This document shows positions 1 to 12,601 of a stretch of 64,000 bases of DNA, in pieces (positions within the stretch are counted from its first letter, which is position 1; the number at the start of each line of letters is the position of its first letter). The notes below the pieces were generated by a model that was given only the letters and a program-made list of their open reading frames with translations, searched no databases and was not told where the DNA came from. The stretch spans positions 7,233,448 to 7,297,447 of the forward strand of contig OZ026600.1 of assembly GCA_964020085.1 (NCBI GenBank), read 5' to 3'. A program made the translations under genes and the position numbers. The stretch is from Micromussa lordhowensis (lineage: Eukaryota > Cnidaria > Anthozoa > Scleractinia > Lobophylliidae).

Positions 1-20
1 AATATCAGCCATTGGAAAAG

Positions 21-151
21 AACTTTAAAGGCCTCAAAGATAAGGTATGTGGTTTGTAATGAATAACATCGATTTGGATTCCATCGAGTGGGAACTAATA
101 ATGTTTATAAACATTAGAGTGCTGAGACTGCGCAGTACAGACTGGAAATAT
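21..151. repeat. dispersed repeat, copy 1 (inverted copy at 43051-43168)
   Basis: The stretch from TTTAAAGGCCTCAAAGATAA through TCCATCGAGTGGGAACT to CTGCGCAGTAC recurs as its reverse complement in intron 1 of the first NXPE gene. Part of it (GCGCAGTACNGACTGGAAAT) appears again at about 43352. Origin unknown. Confidence 0.6.
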
Positions 152-1065
152 GTCTTTAAACTGGAGCGCTACATTGCTTGGACATGAGACACATCTAAAG
201 ATTTATCATGGTAACCTTAAGGGTATATTTCTAACAGGTTGTATCATGTTACATAAAAATAATGACCACAACTTGTTTACCAATGATTAGGCATTTTAGA
301 ACATTATTGCAGGATCATGTGACTAAGAGTGGTAGTATTGATTCATCAAAGTATAGACCCTTTACATAAATGGCGCCTAAATTTGAATAACAACACTTAT
401 ACACATGTACATCCTAAGCCTCACATTCATGTGCAAAATCCTCTGTCTGGAAACATGAGTACGAGGCTAAGGATGTACAAAGTACTGTTATTCATTAAAT
501 GTACACACCATTTATGGAAAGAGCTGGGAACTATTGTGAGCCACCTTAAGAAATAGAGAACAACTCCATTTTTGTATGGTGTTAGAAACACTAGTGGAAG
601 TTTAGGAGAACTTTCTCTCTGATTTTTTGAGTTCTCCCAAACTTTAATGATGAAATAACTTGATACAAACACAAAGAAAATGTTTTGTTACTATTTCTTT
701 AAGAAAACACTCTGAGGAAAGAAATTTATTTTGATCATCAAAATGTAAAAATTTCCTTGTCCCATGATTAGCTGAAGCCAGTTCTTTGTTTTGATTGAGT
801 TATAGAAGCAGGGTTGTCAGTAGGATTTTGAGTAGCAGGTTTCATCCAAAGAGTAGGTGGCTATTTCCATTATTTTTATGTCTCCAATATCATGCCATTT
901 GGAGTAACCGGCGCAATATTCAAAATAGCCGGTGAAATGCGCTGGTTGCCAGCTTATTTTGACAACCCTGTAGAAGTATGGGTTTTAAAGTGAGGTTTCT
1001 TTTACTCAGGGTCCTTAATTTCTAATAGTTCACATTTAGTACTAAATGTACCATTAAGCACTCAC

Positions 1066-4000
1066 TTTGTCTTGGTTTGTTCATCTGCCTGCGCATCTTT
1101 TTTCTTTATGTGATTCCAATATTTTCTGTACTTTTGTACACTCTTTAATTCCTGTTCTAAACGTTCCTGCATCACAAACAAAGTCAGGTCCATTCATTGC
1201 ATTATTTAACCATGCATGCAAAAACAAAGTTGAGAGGTCTGCACTGTAGTAAGTAAACATAAGTTCTACTGAATCATGCTTGACCACTACAACACTGTAC
1301 ATCATATAATTATCTGCAAAGAAATATTATGATACATCAAAATTTCACCAGAATGGCAATTTCAATTTCGTGACATCCAGTCATGTAAAATCTATGATTG
1401 GTTATATGTACTTCATGCCTAAATTAAAATGTTTTGTTTTGCTGAGTAGAATCTTTACCAGTACATCCAATTTACTTGACTGTACACGTATAGTATATCC
1501 AGGGGCATAATTATGGAAATTATCACGGAAGTAATACATGTAGATGCAGTTCAGATGAGACACTGTCCTTTACAAGTTTAAATGTGTTTGCACAATGTAC
1601 ACGTTCATCTGAGAAATTAAAAAAAAAATACCGGAAGAAGACAAATCCACATTGGAAGAGATACTACGTGCTGCAGTTGCTCCCTGATGAGATCCATTTC
1701 CTGAAAAAAAAAAAGCATGCATGCATTGTTTCAAAATGTAAGTAAAAGGAAAGGGTGGGGTCCCTTGAGCTTCCTACATGTACACTGTACATACATGCAC
1801 ATACAGTCCTTGCAACAGTACTTTCAAAACGACCCGGCACCCGCTGGAGCACTGGCGGGTATCCTGTTGAAAGTTGGCGGGTATATTTAACTTGTAAAAA
1901 TTCTCCAGAGAGAAATTCTCCTGGGATTCTCATATTACTCCGGCAGGTGCTGTTCCAAGGTAGCCATCTACTTCAAATCTTATTGAAAGTACTGCTGTAA
2001 TTATTTACAGTTTGTATAATAGTGTGTAAATTATGCATTCTTAATTAACAATTTATTGATATCTTCCTGAACATACCAGACTGTTAAAACAGTGAATTAA
2101 AAAGCTCAAGATTATAGACTGTTCCCTGACGGATAGGACCTACAGTATAAAAAACAAAATTATGTGGATAATCAAAATGTTGTAAATATAACGTTTAACG
2201 TAACATTGTCTGTCTTCAAAATTTACAATTACAAAATAGTTGATAAGAGCCAAAAGAACATGGTTACGAACAGATGATACATACATCTTCACTGGCCAAG
2301 CTTATTTCCATAATGCGTTGAAAAAACCCATGGAACTGTTGTGGCTTTTCCTTGAATGACTGCAGAATGAACAATGATTTATTATTTTGGTTAAGGTGCA
2401 GTGTTGTACAGTGTACAAGCAGTACCTAATTAGTGCATTTTGTGCCAAGTTAACGAAGCACTTGAATGGGAAGTTTGGAGAACACTCAAGAAGCTCATTC
2501 TCTCCAAACTTCCCTTGTGCATCCATAACTCGATATATGCATGCTAAGCATGAACATTAATAGTTCATTTAGTAGAATCTACAAGTACAATGATTTGCTA
2601 CAATCTGATTGGCTGACCTAAACATACTTTATCAGCCATTACTGTGAAGTGGCTGGAGATCGTGAACAAAATGCTGAGATGCTAGGAGATGACAGTCTAT
2701 TGATTCAGCCTTGGGCCTCAACAACTACAGTATCACCTTTTACAAATGCAATTCTCTAATTAATTATTGGCTATGCTACACACTATCTATTCTGTTGTAG
2801 GTTGTAGATAATGAGTAGCCTAGCAGTGGGTGGTTGTTTAACAAAATGACAGCCATTTCTTTGCATTTTTGAAGTGTCTGTGAAGAGGATATGCTGTTCA
2901 AGTTTTGAGCAATAAGTACACTGTAGATTGATACATGTACTAACAATAAATTAATGAATCATTTGTTCTTGAATTTTATGTGTGATATAGTTGACATGGG
3001 TCATTCCCTTTGTCAACTAACATGCTAACAAATCTTGAGCTCATAATCTAATTGTTACAATGTACATACATTTGTATCATGTATATAGAAATCTCAGTCT
3101 CATAATCCAATTTTGTAAATTTAATTTAGCAAGTTAGTACTGTATTGAACTCATTACCTCCCAGGGTGGAACACCTTCTCTGAACTTCTCATTTGCCATT
3201 ACTACCACGGACATTACATGCTCCACAGAAGCCTGGGGTGAATTAAAGTACATTGTATAGAACGATAAAGGCAGTTTTACATGTATTAATCAAATAAGTT
3301 TATTTTACATGTCACTGAACAATGTACAAACCTTGCTTGAAATGAAGTTGGGCCACAGGTAATTCTCAAGGTATTGACTGTACAAAGATACAAAAACAAG
3401 AATTAAGTAAATCTGTACTGCTTAGAGTGTGGATGACAGGAACTCAAAAGTAAAAAAAAACAAAAACAAAAACAAAAAACGAAACAGATGACTTTATCAT
3501 TTTCCTTCATAAATTAATGTAGACTATGTACAATTGTAACATAACTAAAGCAAAGCGCGCGCTCTGATTGGCTAATTCAGCATCTACTATTTGCCCATGC
3601 ATGGGTGTATGCTGCTGACCTATTCAATAACTAAAGCAAAGCGCGCGCTTTGTAATGCAGCTCAATTTTTTGCGGTCCACAGCATTTTGACCACTGTGAT
3701 GACGCGTATCGTTGTCGATAAGAGTACAGACCATGCTAAACCACATTCGATTTGTTTTTACCACAGTATCAAGGATAACAAAATAAATATTTGTCTTGAA
3801 AACACCGACTCGGACTTGAAAGTGCACGCGCTGCATTATGCAAATGAACTGCTTGTACGCGTCAGACTTATCCTTTTAAAAACTTTTACAAACTCGCTTA
3901 ATATGCAGAAACAACTCGAAAAAAATTTTTGGGAAACGAGTAATGACACGTACTCGTTGTCGGTAAGAGTACAGACTATGATAAACCACATTTCGATTTG

Positions 4001-7000
4001 TTTTTTACCACAATATCAACGTCAAAGAAAATGTTTTACTTCAGACCACGAACTGAAAAAGGCATTGCGTGACACATTGACGCGAGCAGCGTGGTATGGA
4101 CTCTAAAAAAAGACTCCTGTTGTTCCAATGTCTCAATGTTATGTTATAAAACAAATGGTAAATGCCATAGCGTGTACTATTGAGTTATGGATGCACTTGG
4201 GAGGTTTGCTAAGCACTCAAGAAGCTAGAGTGTGACTCTTGCGCTTCTTTTGTGCTTAGCAACCTCCCGCGTGCATCCATAACTCAATAGTACACGCCAT
4301 GGCGTTTACCATTTGTTAATTATTAAAAACTGGATCATTGAATAATGCAATTTGAGAGTGTTCATTGGCTTAGCCATCACAGGCTATGAGCCGCTATACC
4401 ATGCTCTACAAATAAAATTTATGGTAAGCGTACGAGTTATTTTTTTGAGGCATTTTAATTTTTTTTTTATAGTTTAGTTTGCTATATTTTTGGGGCGTTT
4501 TTAACAAAACAATTATTCCACTCCCCCTTGTTGGATATGAGATGATTATAGCCAACTTGGTGCTATGTGCCTCGTTGGCTATCTACCATCTCATATCCAA
4601 CGCGTGCTTGTGGAATAATTGTTAATTATACAAAATTTGTACATGTACCCTGCTGATTGCAGGTAGATATTGATGAAATAACACAGTCTTGTTGTATACA
4701 TGTATGAAAAACTAAATGTAAACTAGGTAATGTATTATTAGTAGTCTAATGTATGTGCTACATGTATACATAAATTAGTCAATTAACCATTAAATGTAAT
4801 ATATTGTACATAATTTATTAGCAATGTTCTTGTTCTCTGACATATCATATGTACTTGTTTGCAATAAAATTGCTGATCTTTACATTATTTTGTACTTACA
4901 ATGTACAAGATCTTAATAAGATCTTCACAAGAAGTACATATACAAGCAGGATCTTGGTAGCTTTTTGCATTTTTGTTTCGAACAAAGAGTTGATTTAAAG
5001 TCGAACAAGAAAAAAATTTTGTTGCCAAGATCTTGTCAAGATCTTACCAACCTGTGGTACTGCTACACTGTACAGGTAATCAGCTAAGGGTGCTGTCTAA
5101 GATTCATGATAATTATTGTTTTAATAGCAAATGGAAAATTATACCTGAATTCTAGAAGCATGGCACGTTTCACTGCAAACCTAAACAAAAGAGTAACATT
5201 CTGTTTTGTTAATTCAAAATGAAAATAAATTATTAGTGAATTACATGTAAATCTAAAGGTGTTCTGATTCTGCATCAAATGTTAAAACAAGTAAAATTAT
5301 TCTGGCATTTTGATGAGTTCTTACATAGGATCTATTGGAAAACAGGAGTTAAAATGACTTCATTAACCTTCTTTTTTTTCTTTTTATTAAAAAAATAGAT
5401 TCCATGTTGCTGTCCATCTACTCTCACTTACAATGTAGTAACTGAAAATGTAATAACAACATCAGCAACACACTCGCTATAAAATTCGCCTTGTGTGCCA
5501 CGTTTTTGTTCTTACCACATTTTGATGTTATCTGTGATCAATTAATAAGAACAGTAGCACAGCAACATGGAATCTACACTGTACATGTATTTGCTAAATT
5601 GATACCATTATCAACAGTAGAACTAGTCCACTGGCACATAATTTTATTTAAGTACAGTGTGATGTTAATTGTAACAGGACAGTGTATCATCACCTGCGTT
5701 TTAGAAAATATTAAATATTCACCCAGCCAGTGGAAATTCATTTGAAATTCTGAGGGGGGAGGGGGCCCAATGTTTTTCACATTACTGTAAAAGTGTTTAT
5801 GTTCATGAATGTTTACATTCTTTTAAAATAAAATCTACATTAAATCTAATAATATTCTTGTCCATTTTCTCTTGCAAATAGCTTTGGCTAAACATACTTG
5901 CTTCCTTTTATCTCCTTTCTGTAAATGTCATCAACAATCTAAAAACAAAATTTATAACAGTGTTGTTACATGTAAAAGCTGTAAATAACTTGTAAGTTAC
6001 ATGTAAGTAGTGAGCCTGAACACAATACTTGTTTAACCTGCTAATCCTGGTCTGTGATGGAAGTACTTTAGTTGCTCACTTCAAAAAAAAAAACAAAAAC
6101 AAACTAACATGCTTGTAAAAATTATTTGCCTCTGTAATACATGTACTTGTAGCAAGATCCCCCCCCCCCCCCCAGTAAAGTTACACTGTAACTGTCAGTA
6201 TCTAAACAAGAAAGAAATTAAAGGCACCCAAGGAAACACAACAAAAAAAGATTACTGATTCCAGAAATACCTGTATCTATTGTAGGTTAAAATGGTTTTA
6301 ACCTAGTTTCATTCTCAATTTCCTTTGTCTTGTAACCCTAATTCTTTAATATGATCCATTAACAATTTGGGTTAACAAACAAAGGAATTTCATTTTAACC
6401 TGATTATAATTTTGACCTCCAACACATATAGAAAGGACCCTGTGCACCCTCGTGTTTTCTACATTTCCCTCGTGTTCTCAAATGCCCGTCGTGTTTTATC
6501 ACAGTGTAATACACTGCTCAGGCTTCTTTATTTGTCAAATAAAAAAGATATTAAATACTACAATATTAAATGTAAGAAAAATATGCTTGCTTAAATACAT
6601 GTGTTTTAAGTTCTCTCTTAAAAGTACATACTGTAATATTGTGCACTGCCCTAAGGCTAAGTGGCAAAGTATATATAATATAATATATTCCATAGAGCCT
6701 CTGCAGCCACAAAGAAAGCTGTCCAGTTCTTTTCCAGATTTTATTGCAGGCCGAGCTAACATATTCATTAAATATATTAAATAGTATTGCTGTAGAGTTG
6801 TGTGCAAGCAGTACATGTACCTGAGGTTTAAAGGGTTTCTTGCCTTCTCCTGGAGACCAGTATTGGTTTGCAAGCTATTAAAACACAATAAGTACCAATG
6901 AGAGATGAATAAGAAATGCATCGGTCATTTTCACTGCTGTCCATCTCACCTTCCCCAAACCAGACCAATTCCTGGGCAATTCATTTTTTTGCATTTTTTT

Positions 7001-10000
7001 GTTTTGTTTTTTTTGAAATTGTCCTCCATACTGAAGAACTAAATACTTAAGAAATCTACAAGTTAACAAAAAACTCTTTATTTTATGTGGCTATTAAAAA
7101 AAGGATTAATGCAATTTAGGCTAAACTGTTATTAATGCAAAACAATGCTGGCCAGCAGTCGCTCCCTGGACATTGGTAGGTACGTCATGTATGGGGACAT
7201 ATATTGTACCGAGACATATTTCATAGAAGTCTTCATTACTTGAGGTTCTTGACCTACTTGAGCTGCTTGCCTTACTTGAGGTGCTTTGCTAACTTGAAGT
7301 GCTTTACTTACTTGAGGTGCTTGACTTACTTCAGCTGCTTTCCTTACTTGAGGTGCTTTGCTTACTTCAGGTTCTTTAGTTCCTTGAGGTACTTGACTCA
7401 CTTGAGCTGCTTTGATTACTTGAGGTGCTTGACTTACTTAAGATGCTTAACTTACTTGAGGTGCTTTGGTTACTTGAGGTACTTAACTTACTTGAGGTGC
7501 TTTGCTTCCTTAAGGTGCTTTGCTTACTTGAGGTGCTTTCGTTACTTGAGGTGCTTTGCTTACTTGAGGTGCTTTGCTTCCTTAAGGTGCTTTACTTACT
7601 TGAGGTGCTTTCATTACTTGAGGTGCTTTGCTTACTTGAGGTTCTTAACTTACTTGAGGTGCTTTGATTACTTGAGGTGCTTTGCTTACTTGAGGTGCTT
7701 TGCTTACTTGAGGTGCGTTGCTTACTTGAGGCGCTTTGATTGCTTGAGGCGCTTGACTTACTTGAGGTGCTTGACTTACTTGAGGTGTTTTGCTTACTTG
7801 AGGTGCTTTGCTTACTTCAGGTGCTTTGGTTACTTGAGGTGCTTGACTTACTTGAGGATCTTTGCTTACTTGAGATGCTTTACAATGGAGAATTAAACTA
7901 CAAAGGTCTTTTAGAAAACCTTTTCAATTCGTTAAATAAAATAAACACCTCTTGATTTATCCTGATTAATTTTTTCGTAGAGCTGCATTGTTTTAATGGG
8001 TTGGCTTGTAAAATAGGCGACGTGCAAACGTAGAAACCATATTTCAAAAGTGCGCCTAACGACGGGAGTAATGATCCTGGGGAATTGAATATAGTCATCG
8101 TCCTTTACTAGCTCAAGTAAGACAAGCACCTCAAGTAAGCAAAGCACCTCAAGTAAGTCAAGCACCTCAAGTAAGTCAAGTACCTCAAGTAACCAAAGAA
8201 CCTCAAATAATCAAAGCACCTCAAGTAAGTCAAGTACCTCAAGTAACCAAAGAACCTCAAGTAATCAAAGCACCTCAAGTAAGTCAAGTACCTCAAGTAA
8301 CCAAAGCGCCTCCAGTAAGCAAAGCACCTCAAGTAAGTCATGCACCTCAAGTAATCAAAGCGCCTCAAATACGTCAAGTACCTCAAGAAACCAAAGAACC
8401 TGAAGTAAGCAAAGCACCTCAAGTAAGGAAAGCATCTGAAGTAAGTCAAGTACCTCAAGTAAGCAAAGCACTTGAAGTTAGCAAAGCACCTCAAGCAAGC
8501 CAAGCACCTCATGTAAGTCAAGCACCTCAAGTAAGCAAAGTACATGTACCTCAAGTAAGCAAAGCATCTGAAGTAAGTGAAGCACCTCAAGTAAGCAAAG
8601 CACTTGAAGTTAGCAAACACCTCAAGTCAGGCAAGCAGCTCAAGTAGGTCAAGAACCTCAAGTAATGAAGACATCTATGAAATATGTCTCGGTACAATAT
8701 ATGTCCCCGTACATGACGTACCTACCTGGACATTGGTATGGGGTGGCCGGGTACATGAGTCATACATGTGTAGCTCGGCTTCAGGTGTTAAGTCATTCAG
8801 CATTTGTTTTCGCTACCAGATACAGTTGTATAGTTGTATAGTTGAGTTTGTCATGGATCCCCTACGGGTTCAGCTCGGATTGGCTTGTGGCCCTACGTGT
8901 ACCTTCCTTTTTAGGCACCATTCCCAAAGCCCATCTACTGTTGATAAGTTTACCGTAAGTGCAGTTAATTCACTGAAGCAGTCCATCTTAGCAGTCCATA
9001 TTGTAAAATTCGGACCACTACAGGAGAAGTCAGAATTCTCCTTTTTATTGCAAACCAGGTCAGCCGTATAATAAAAAGTGTTATTCACCAACATTATTTT
9101 CTGTGTCATTTTGTTTGCATGTGTTTATCTTTCCATTGTCACAACCTTGATAACGCTAAACAACAGCTATTTTGGTTTATTATTTTGGTAAATAATTTAA
9201 CAAAAAAAACAAAACAAAAGTAGCTATTGTGTAATTACAACAGTCAATATGTATTACTTCTATTTTGTACATAATGACACATTTAAGTGAACAATTTTGC
9301 TAACGAAACAAGGCATGTATCATTGAAGAAATAAAGATGTACATTTGCATGTACGTGTGATACAAAACAATACAATCATGTAAAAGATGTTTTCAAAACA
9401 GGTAATTTCTGATAGTTTTAGAATCCATGCATTACATGGCATTAATTTCATTTGATCCATATGTGATCAACAGGAGAAAAAATAAATAAGAAAACAACAT
9501 GATTGTCTTTGCATTGGGTGATTCCAGAAAATATCTATACCTATATAATTATACCATAGGCAGCTTTTTGGATTTTTGGGGGAAGGGGGTTCTTTGAACT
9601 GGAAATCCAAAGGCATGGGGGGTACCTACAATTGGAATTCCAAGGGGACAGGGAGTTTTCTAGAGGGGACCATCAAGAGAAACCAGAAACAAACTGACAA
9701 CACTGCTGACTACTGCAGAAAAGCAAGATACAAGACAAGAATCAATCAAAGTCATGCACGTGTTCACATTCATTTACATGTACATAAAAGCGATAAAATC
9801 TATGTGGTACATTGGGCTCCAGAGGCCTTAAAGGTAATGAATTTCTTGTCAGAAACTCGTTTGCCACAAATGCCTACATGTACCTGCCACATTTGTTTAC
9901 TAAGCATGAGTGATACATACTCATAAAAAATGGCATCTAAACAAGTGAATACCGTTCATAACATCGAAGGTAAAGTAGGCAGGATTTGCTCACACGTGTT

Positions 10001-11150
10001 CTAATTTCCATATATATAATTCAATAACACACAAAACAATTGAAATTTTTATTCCTTCACCAGTTTAATCAAAACCTAGTTGCAAAATTGTGATTGACAA
10101 GGAGGAAGTCTTAGTCGCTACAAATTTAGTCTTCAATACATGGAATCATATTGGTCCCACTTTCAAGCCTTTTGAACAGTTGGCACATTTCTGGGAATAT
10201 CCCTTTCAAAGAGAGTCAGACTGGAATTTCCAGATGGTTGAAGTAAAAAAGGGAAATCTTGAAGGGAGGGGGGTTAACGATTTTGGAATTCAGAGGGTAT
10301 GGGAGGGGGGAGGGGGCAAAGAGCATTTTGGAATTTCCGAAAGCAAGGGGGGGGGGGGGTTAAAATGTTCATGCTACCCATGGATATTTTCTGGGATCAC
10401 CCATTCTTCGCCACATGTGAAACCAATACCACAGGGCTTCCAAATATTCTGGGGTTTACAGAGGGGTAGACAAATGCCAAGGCCCCCAGACAGTCATAAA
10501 ATGTTAAATGCCTACCCCTGGGATCAAAACATGGGCAAAAGCGAAGCGCACGAGGCCTAAAAATAGAATGCAAATGATTATATCCCCCACGAGGCTCATA
10601 GAACATCACCGTATTCTGAGAGAACTGGACGGAATCTAGGCGAAGTTTTCGTTTTAAAAATGTGTTTAGGAACACGGCCGGCTGTATTAGAAAGTGTTTT
10701 AGGGAAATCGTCTGTCATTCCAGTTTGTTTGTCTGAGTCTTGTCTGAGTCATGACGTCACTTGCGCGCTTTGCTACTGTCCGGCTATTATATATTGCCCA
10801 GGCGGAAGAGCACTACTGGAATTGACTGATGCAAATAAGCTTACATGTACATGTAAAAGTCTGTTCAAATAACTTGTAACATCCCTTTCCGTTTGTTTAT
10901 ATTTTTACAAATATTGATCACTTCTTGTAATCCCTGTTGTCCACGCTGATCAATCTGAGCACAGATTGTAGCTGTTTCTCATACATTGTACAGTCCAGCT
11001 GAGAAACTAAGCTTATTAAAAGTTGAACACTGTTCAAAGTGATAATGAATCAAGTCACATTAGTCTGTACTTTACCTGAGTGATTCGATCTGAAGTGACC
11101 TGTTCCACTGTTGGGACAGCGTTCCTACGCCCTGCAGCTTTCGCACTCAT
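1066..11150 (-). CDS. AQR: AQR, intron-binding spliceosomal RNA helicase aquarius (5' part, exons 1-10; continues past left edge)
   Basis: Aquarius is an SF1-type helicase of the spliceosome that binds the intron upstream of the branch site in the nucleus. Coding exons on the minus strand, in order: 11076-11150, 6821-6874, 5898-5938, 5145-5180, 3332-3377, 3158-3232, 2285-2359, 2077-2139, 1632-1700, 1066-1166. All have AG/GT borders and phases that join in frame, giving about 211 residues. The protein starts MSAKAAGRRNAVPTVEQ. It then shows landmarks of the aquarius N-terminal ARM-like domain: YWSPGEGKKPF, a match to the human YWAPH stretch; VDDIYRKEI; AVKRAMLLEFSQYLENYLW; ANEKFREGVPPWE; LIHCFNSLEMDLIREQ; and SLPMW. 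The family is about 1,480 aa, so the helicase motifs lie outside the window. The start is the first in-frame ATG and matches the family N-terminus. I could not find the next exon in bases 1-1065. Identification rests on remembered human aquarius sequence. Confidence 0.9.
2459..2536. repeat. short hairpin element (GGGAAGTTTGGAGA arms)
   Basis: GGGAAGTTTGGAGAA and its inverse flank a short loop, followed by GTGCATCCATAACTC. The loop and flanks resemble the larger hairpin at 4151-4316, so both may belong to one MITE family. It lies in an AQR intron. Confidence 0.5.
2775..3150. repeat. dispersed repeat, copy 1 (second copy 20622-20925)
   Basis: Both copies start at ACTATCTATTCTGTTGTAG, share GATAATGAGTAGCCTAG-like and CTCATAATCTAATT blocks and are diverged along their length. 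It spans the end of the AQR intron just before exon 6. Confidence 0.5.
4151..4316. repeat. near-perfect hairpin MITE (arms about 65 bp)
   Basis: The left arm ACAAATGGTAAATGCCATAG ... TTGCTAAGCAC is matched by the inverse at about 4252-4316 ending CGTTTACCATTTGT. The loop holds AAGAAGC inversions. It directly abuts the next MITE, suggesting one inserted beside the other. Located in AQR intron 4. Confidence 0.7.
4319..4628. repeat. 300-bp MITE family, copy 1 of 3
   Basis: Starts ATTATTAAAAACTGGATCAT and ends TGGAATAATTGTTAAT. The right half folds into a hairpin of GTTGGATATGAGATGATTAT and its inverse around GGTGCTATGTGCC. Further copies at 20266-20566 and 48927-49213. No coding capacity. Confidence 0.7.
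6161..6173. repeat. poly-C tract
   Basis: About 13 C residues in a row in an AQR intron; of no known role. Confidence 0.6.
6436..6545. repeat. half copy of the hairpin MITE at 26231-26398
   Basis: Contains CTCGTGTTTTCTACATTTCC, the TCGTGTTTTATCACAGTGTAATACAC arm and the GGCTTCTTTATTTG end of the full-length hairpin at 26231, but only one arm. In AQR intron 2. Confidence 0.5.
7236..7885. repeat. 18-bp minisatellite, left arm of the foldback element (about 36 units)
   Basis: The unit is TACTTGAGGTGCTTTGCT with variants ending TTGACT, TCGT or TGGT. Because 18 is a multiple of three the array is open in several frames, which creates long ORFs of hexapeptide repeats (YLRCFA in one direction, APQVSK in the other). 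I regard these as by-products. Confidence 0.85.
8105..8670. repeat. 18-bp minisatellite, right (inverted) arm of the foldback element (about 31 units)
   Basis: Inverse of the left-arm unit (AGCACCTCAAGTAAGCAA and variants). The arms differ in unit order and number, so they evolve separately while keeping the same monomer. Confidence 0.85.
8745..11075. other. remainder of AQR intron 1
   Basis: Apart from the TIR element at 9516-10402 I see nothing coding here. The ORFs present have no family features or splice logic. Confidence 0.5.
9516..10402. mobile_element. 0.9-kb non-autonomous TIR element with G-rich body
   Basis: Ends GGGTGATTCCAGAAAATATC and its inverse (GATATTTTCTGGGATCACCC) match with one difference, and ATT stands just outside both ends (9513-9515, 10403-10405), a possible 3-bp target duplication. 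The body contains two runs of G-rich sequence with GGAATTCCAAGG/GGAATTTCC motifs. No ORF worth calling. In AQR intron 1. Confidence 0.5.
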
Positions 11151-12040
11151 CTTGTTCGTTCTTCTAAGTAGCTTTAACTTCCCACGTGCTATTGACAACC
11201 TCTCAGAAACGTTGACACTACGTACAGAACTTGCTTGATTGGCGCTAATTCAGAGCTATAATGTGATTATATGGCTAAATAAACATTTCCTTCCAGACTA
11301 TTTTGTCATGTATTTTGCGTTTTCCACGCACTTTTTCTTAAGATTAATGCAGAATCTACTAGACACAACTTTGTAGATCTTCGCTGCATTCTGCCGCCAT
11401 TTTGAAAATATCATGCGTACTAGAGAGGCGAAGACCCTGGTGACGAGATTATTGTCTCGTGCCCAGTCTTCTATGGAAACAAAAAGCTCCCCGCTGAAAA
11501 AATACCTAATTATGTATTTCCTAGCAGACACATAAGCTCACACTAAACACGAATCGGGATCACCACATCGGAAAGCTGAAGCTTACAACGTTGTTTTAAA
11601 AAATACTGCTTTGTTGTTTATTAACCATCGGGCGTACAAGCGGAGGGGTCTATGAGGGGCTGAAACTACTTTCAATTGCTGTTCATCCATCCTTCGCGGG
11701 GATTCATCATTTATTTTGATGTCATTTTTGTGCCCATCATTTTTGACGTTGCAATGGCAACCACAAATTTCATGTAGGTTTGGCCAAAAATGAACTTTTT
11801 TGACATAACTCTGTACTTTTTTTTTCAGTTTTCTTCATCAAATTGCAGAAATTCACCAATTTGTACATATTATAAGCATTCTGGCTTGATTTTGTATTAA
11901 TTTCACTTATTTAATGACTTTTAAGGAACTAGTGAAATCCAAGATGGCGGATCCAAGATAGCGGATCAAATGACGTCATATGATGTCATAACCAACTAAA
12001 ATGGCATCATCTTGCATTGTGGAGCAAGCTCAGGGTTATC

Positions 12041-12179
12041 CATCCTCGGAGACCCAGGGGCAGTTAGTCGGGGCGGGAGGAAATTAATTGGGCAAAGAAA
12101 TGAAGCGTCGAACGCTTCATTTCTTGTCCCGATTTATTTCCTCCCGGCCCGACTAACTGCCCCTGGGTCTCCGAGGATG
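12041..12179. repeat. hairpin element, arms about 45-60 bp
   Basis: CATCCTCGGAGACCCAGGGG followed by CAGTTAGTCGGGGCGGGAGG is mirrored by the inverse ending CCGAGGATG, around GAAGCGTCGAACGCTTC. A GC-rich MITE in AT-rich DNA. Confidence 0.75.
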
Positions 12180-12491
12180 AGGGTTATTTAATCAATGTAA
12201 ATTAATTTCGCTGTGCCCGCCATAACGAATACCCAGGGGCGGGGGCTACATCATGAAACAACTTTGCGGGACAATGAAAGGACTTCGCACTCGGACTTCA
12301 AAAATGAGCTCACTTCTCCAAGTCACAAGCCACAATAGTTAATGAATAATTAGTGTTGTGCAGCATTCACACGATAACGCGCTAATGAATGGTTCGAGGA
12401 GCATGGAATTATCATCCTGCTCATAAAGAAATTGTCCAGGGGACAAATCTCAGTCAACAATGTTTTAAGGGTTTTTTTTCTCGTGAAAATG

Positions 12492-12601
12492 GGAAAGTTT
12501 ACTAATACTAACTAATAAGACAGCTTTTCATAAATTGCAAATTTTAGAAAAGTTTACTAATACTAACTAATAAGAAAGCTTTTCATAAATTGCAAATTTT
12601 A
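12492..12601. repeat. tandem duplication, 2 x about 55 bp
   Basis: AAAGTTTACTAATACTAACT ... GCTTTTCATAAATTGCAAATTTTA occurs twice in a row with almost no change, so it is recent. Confidence 0.8.

Larger units (their letters stand above)
7175..8726. mobile_element. foldback DNA transposon with minisatellite arms, 8-bp TSD (non-autonomous)
   Basis: A 1.55-kb inverted structure in AQR intron 1. The ends match: GGTAGGTACGTCATGTATGG at the left and its inverse (one mismatch) at the right, continuing inward through GGGGACATATATTGTACCGA. The same 8 bp, TGGACATT, stand immediately outside both ends (7167-7174 and 8727-8734), a target-site duplication; depending on how the GG end is assigned it could be read as up to 12 bp. 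Inside the TIRs both arms become arrays of an 18-bp unit, and a 220-bp spacer (about 7886-8104) lies in the middle. No transposase gene. Foldback elements of flies (FB/Galileo, P superfamily) and some MULEs have this design; the superfamily is undetermined. Confidence 0.85.

Noticed and set aside
3591..4106. 171-aa ORF in AQR intron 4
   Set aside because: It covers two diverged copies of a noncoding repeat (GTAAGAGTACAGACTATG ... ACCACAGTATCAA blocks) and shows no domain pattern.
7204..7896. 230-aa ORF of YLRCFA hexapeptide repeats (and APQVSK-type frames on the other strand)
   Set aside because: It lies inside the 18-bp minisatellite arm of the foldback element; the unit length is a multiple of three, so several frames stay open by default. 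No signal peptide, splice sites or conserved flanks.
8108..8620. 170-aa minus-strand ORF of the same hexapeptides
   Set aside because: Mirror image of the left arm; same explanation.
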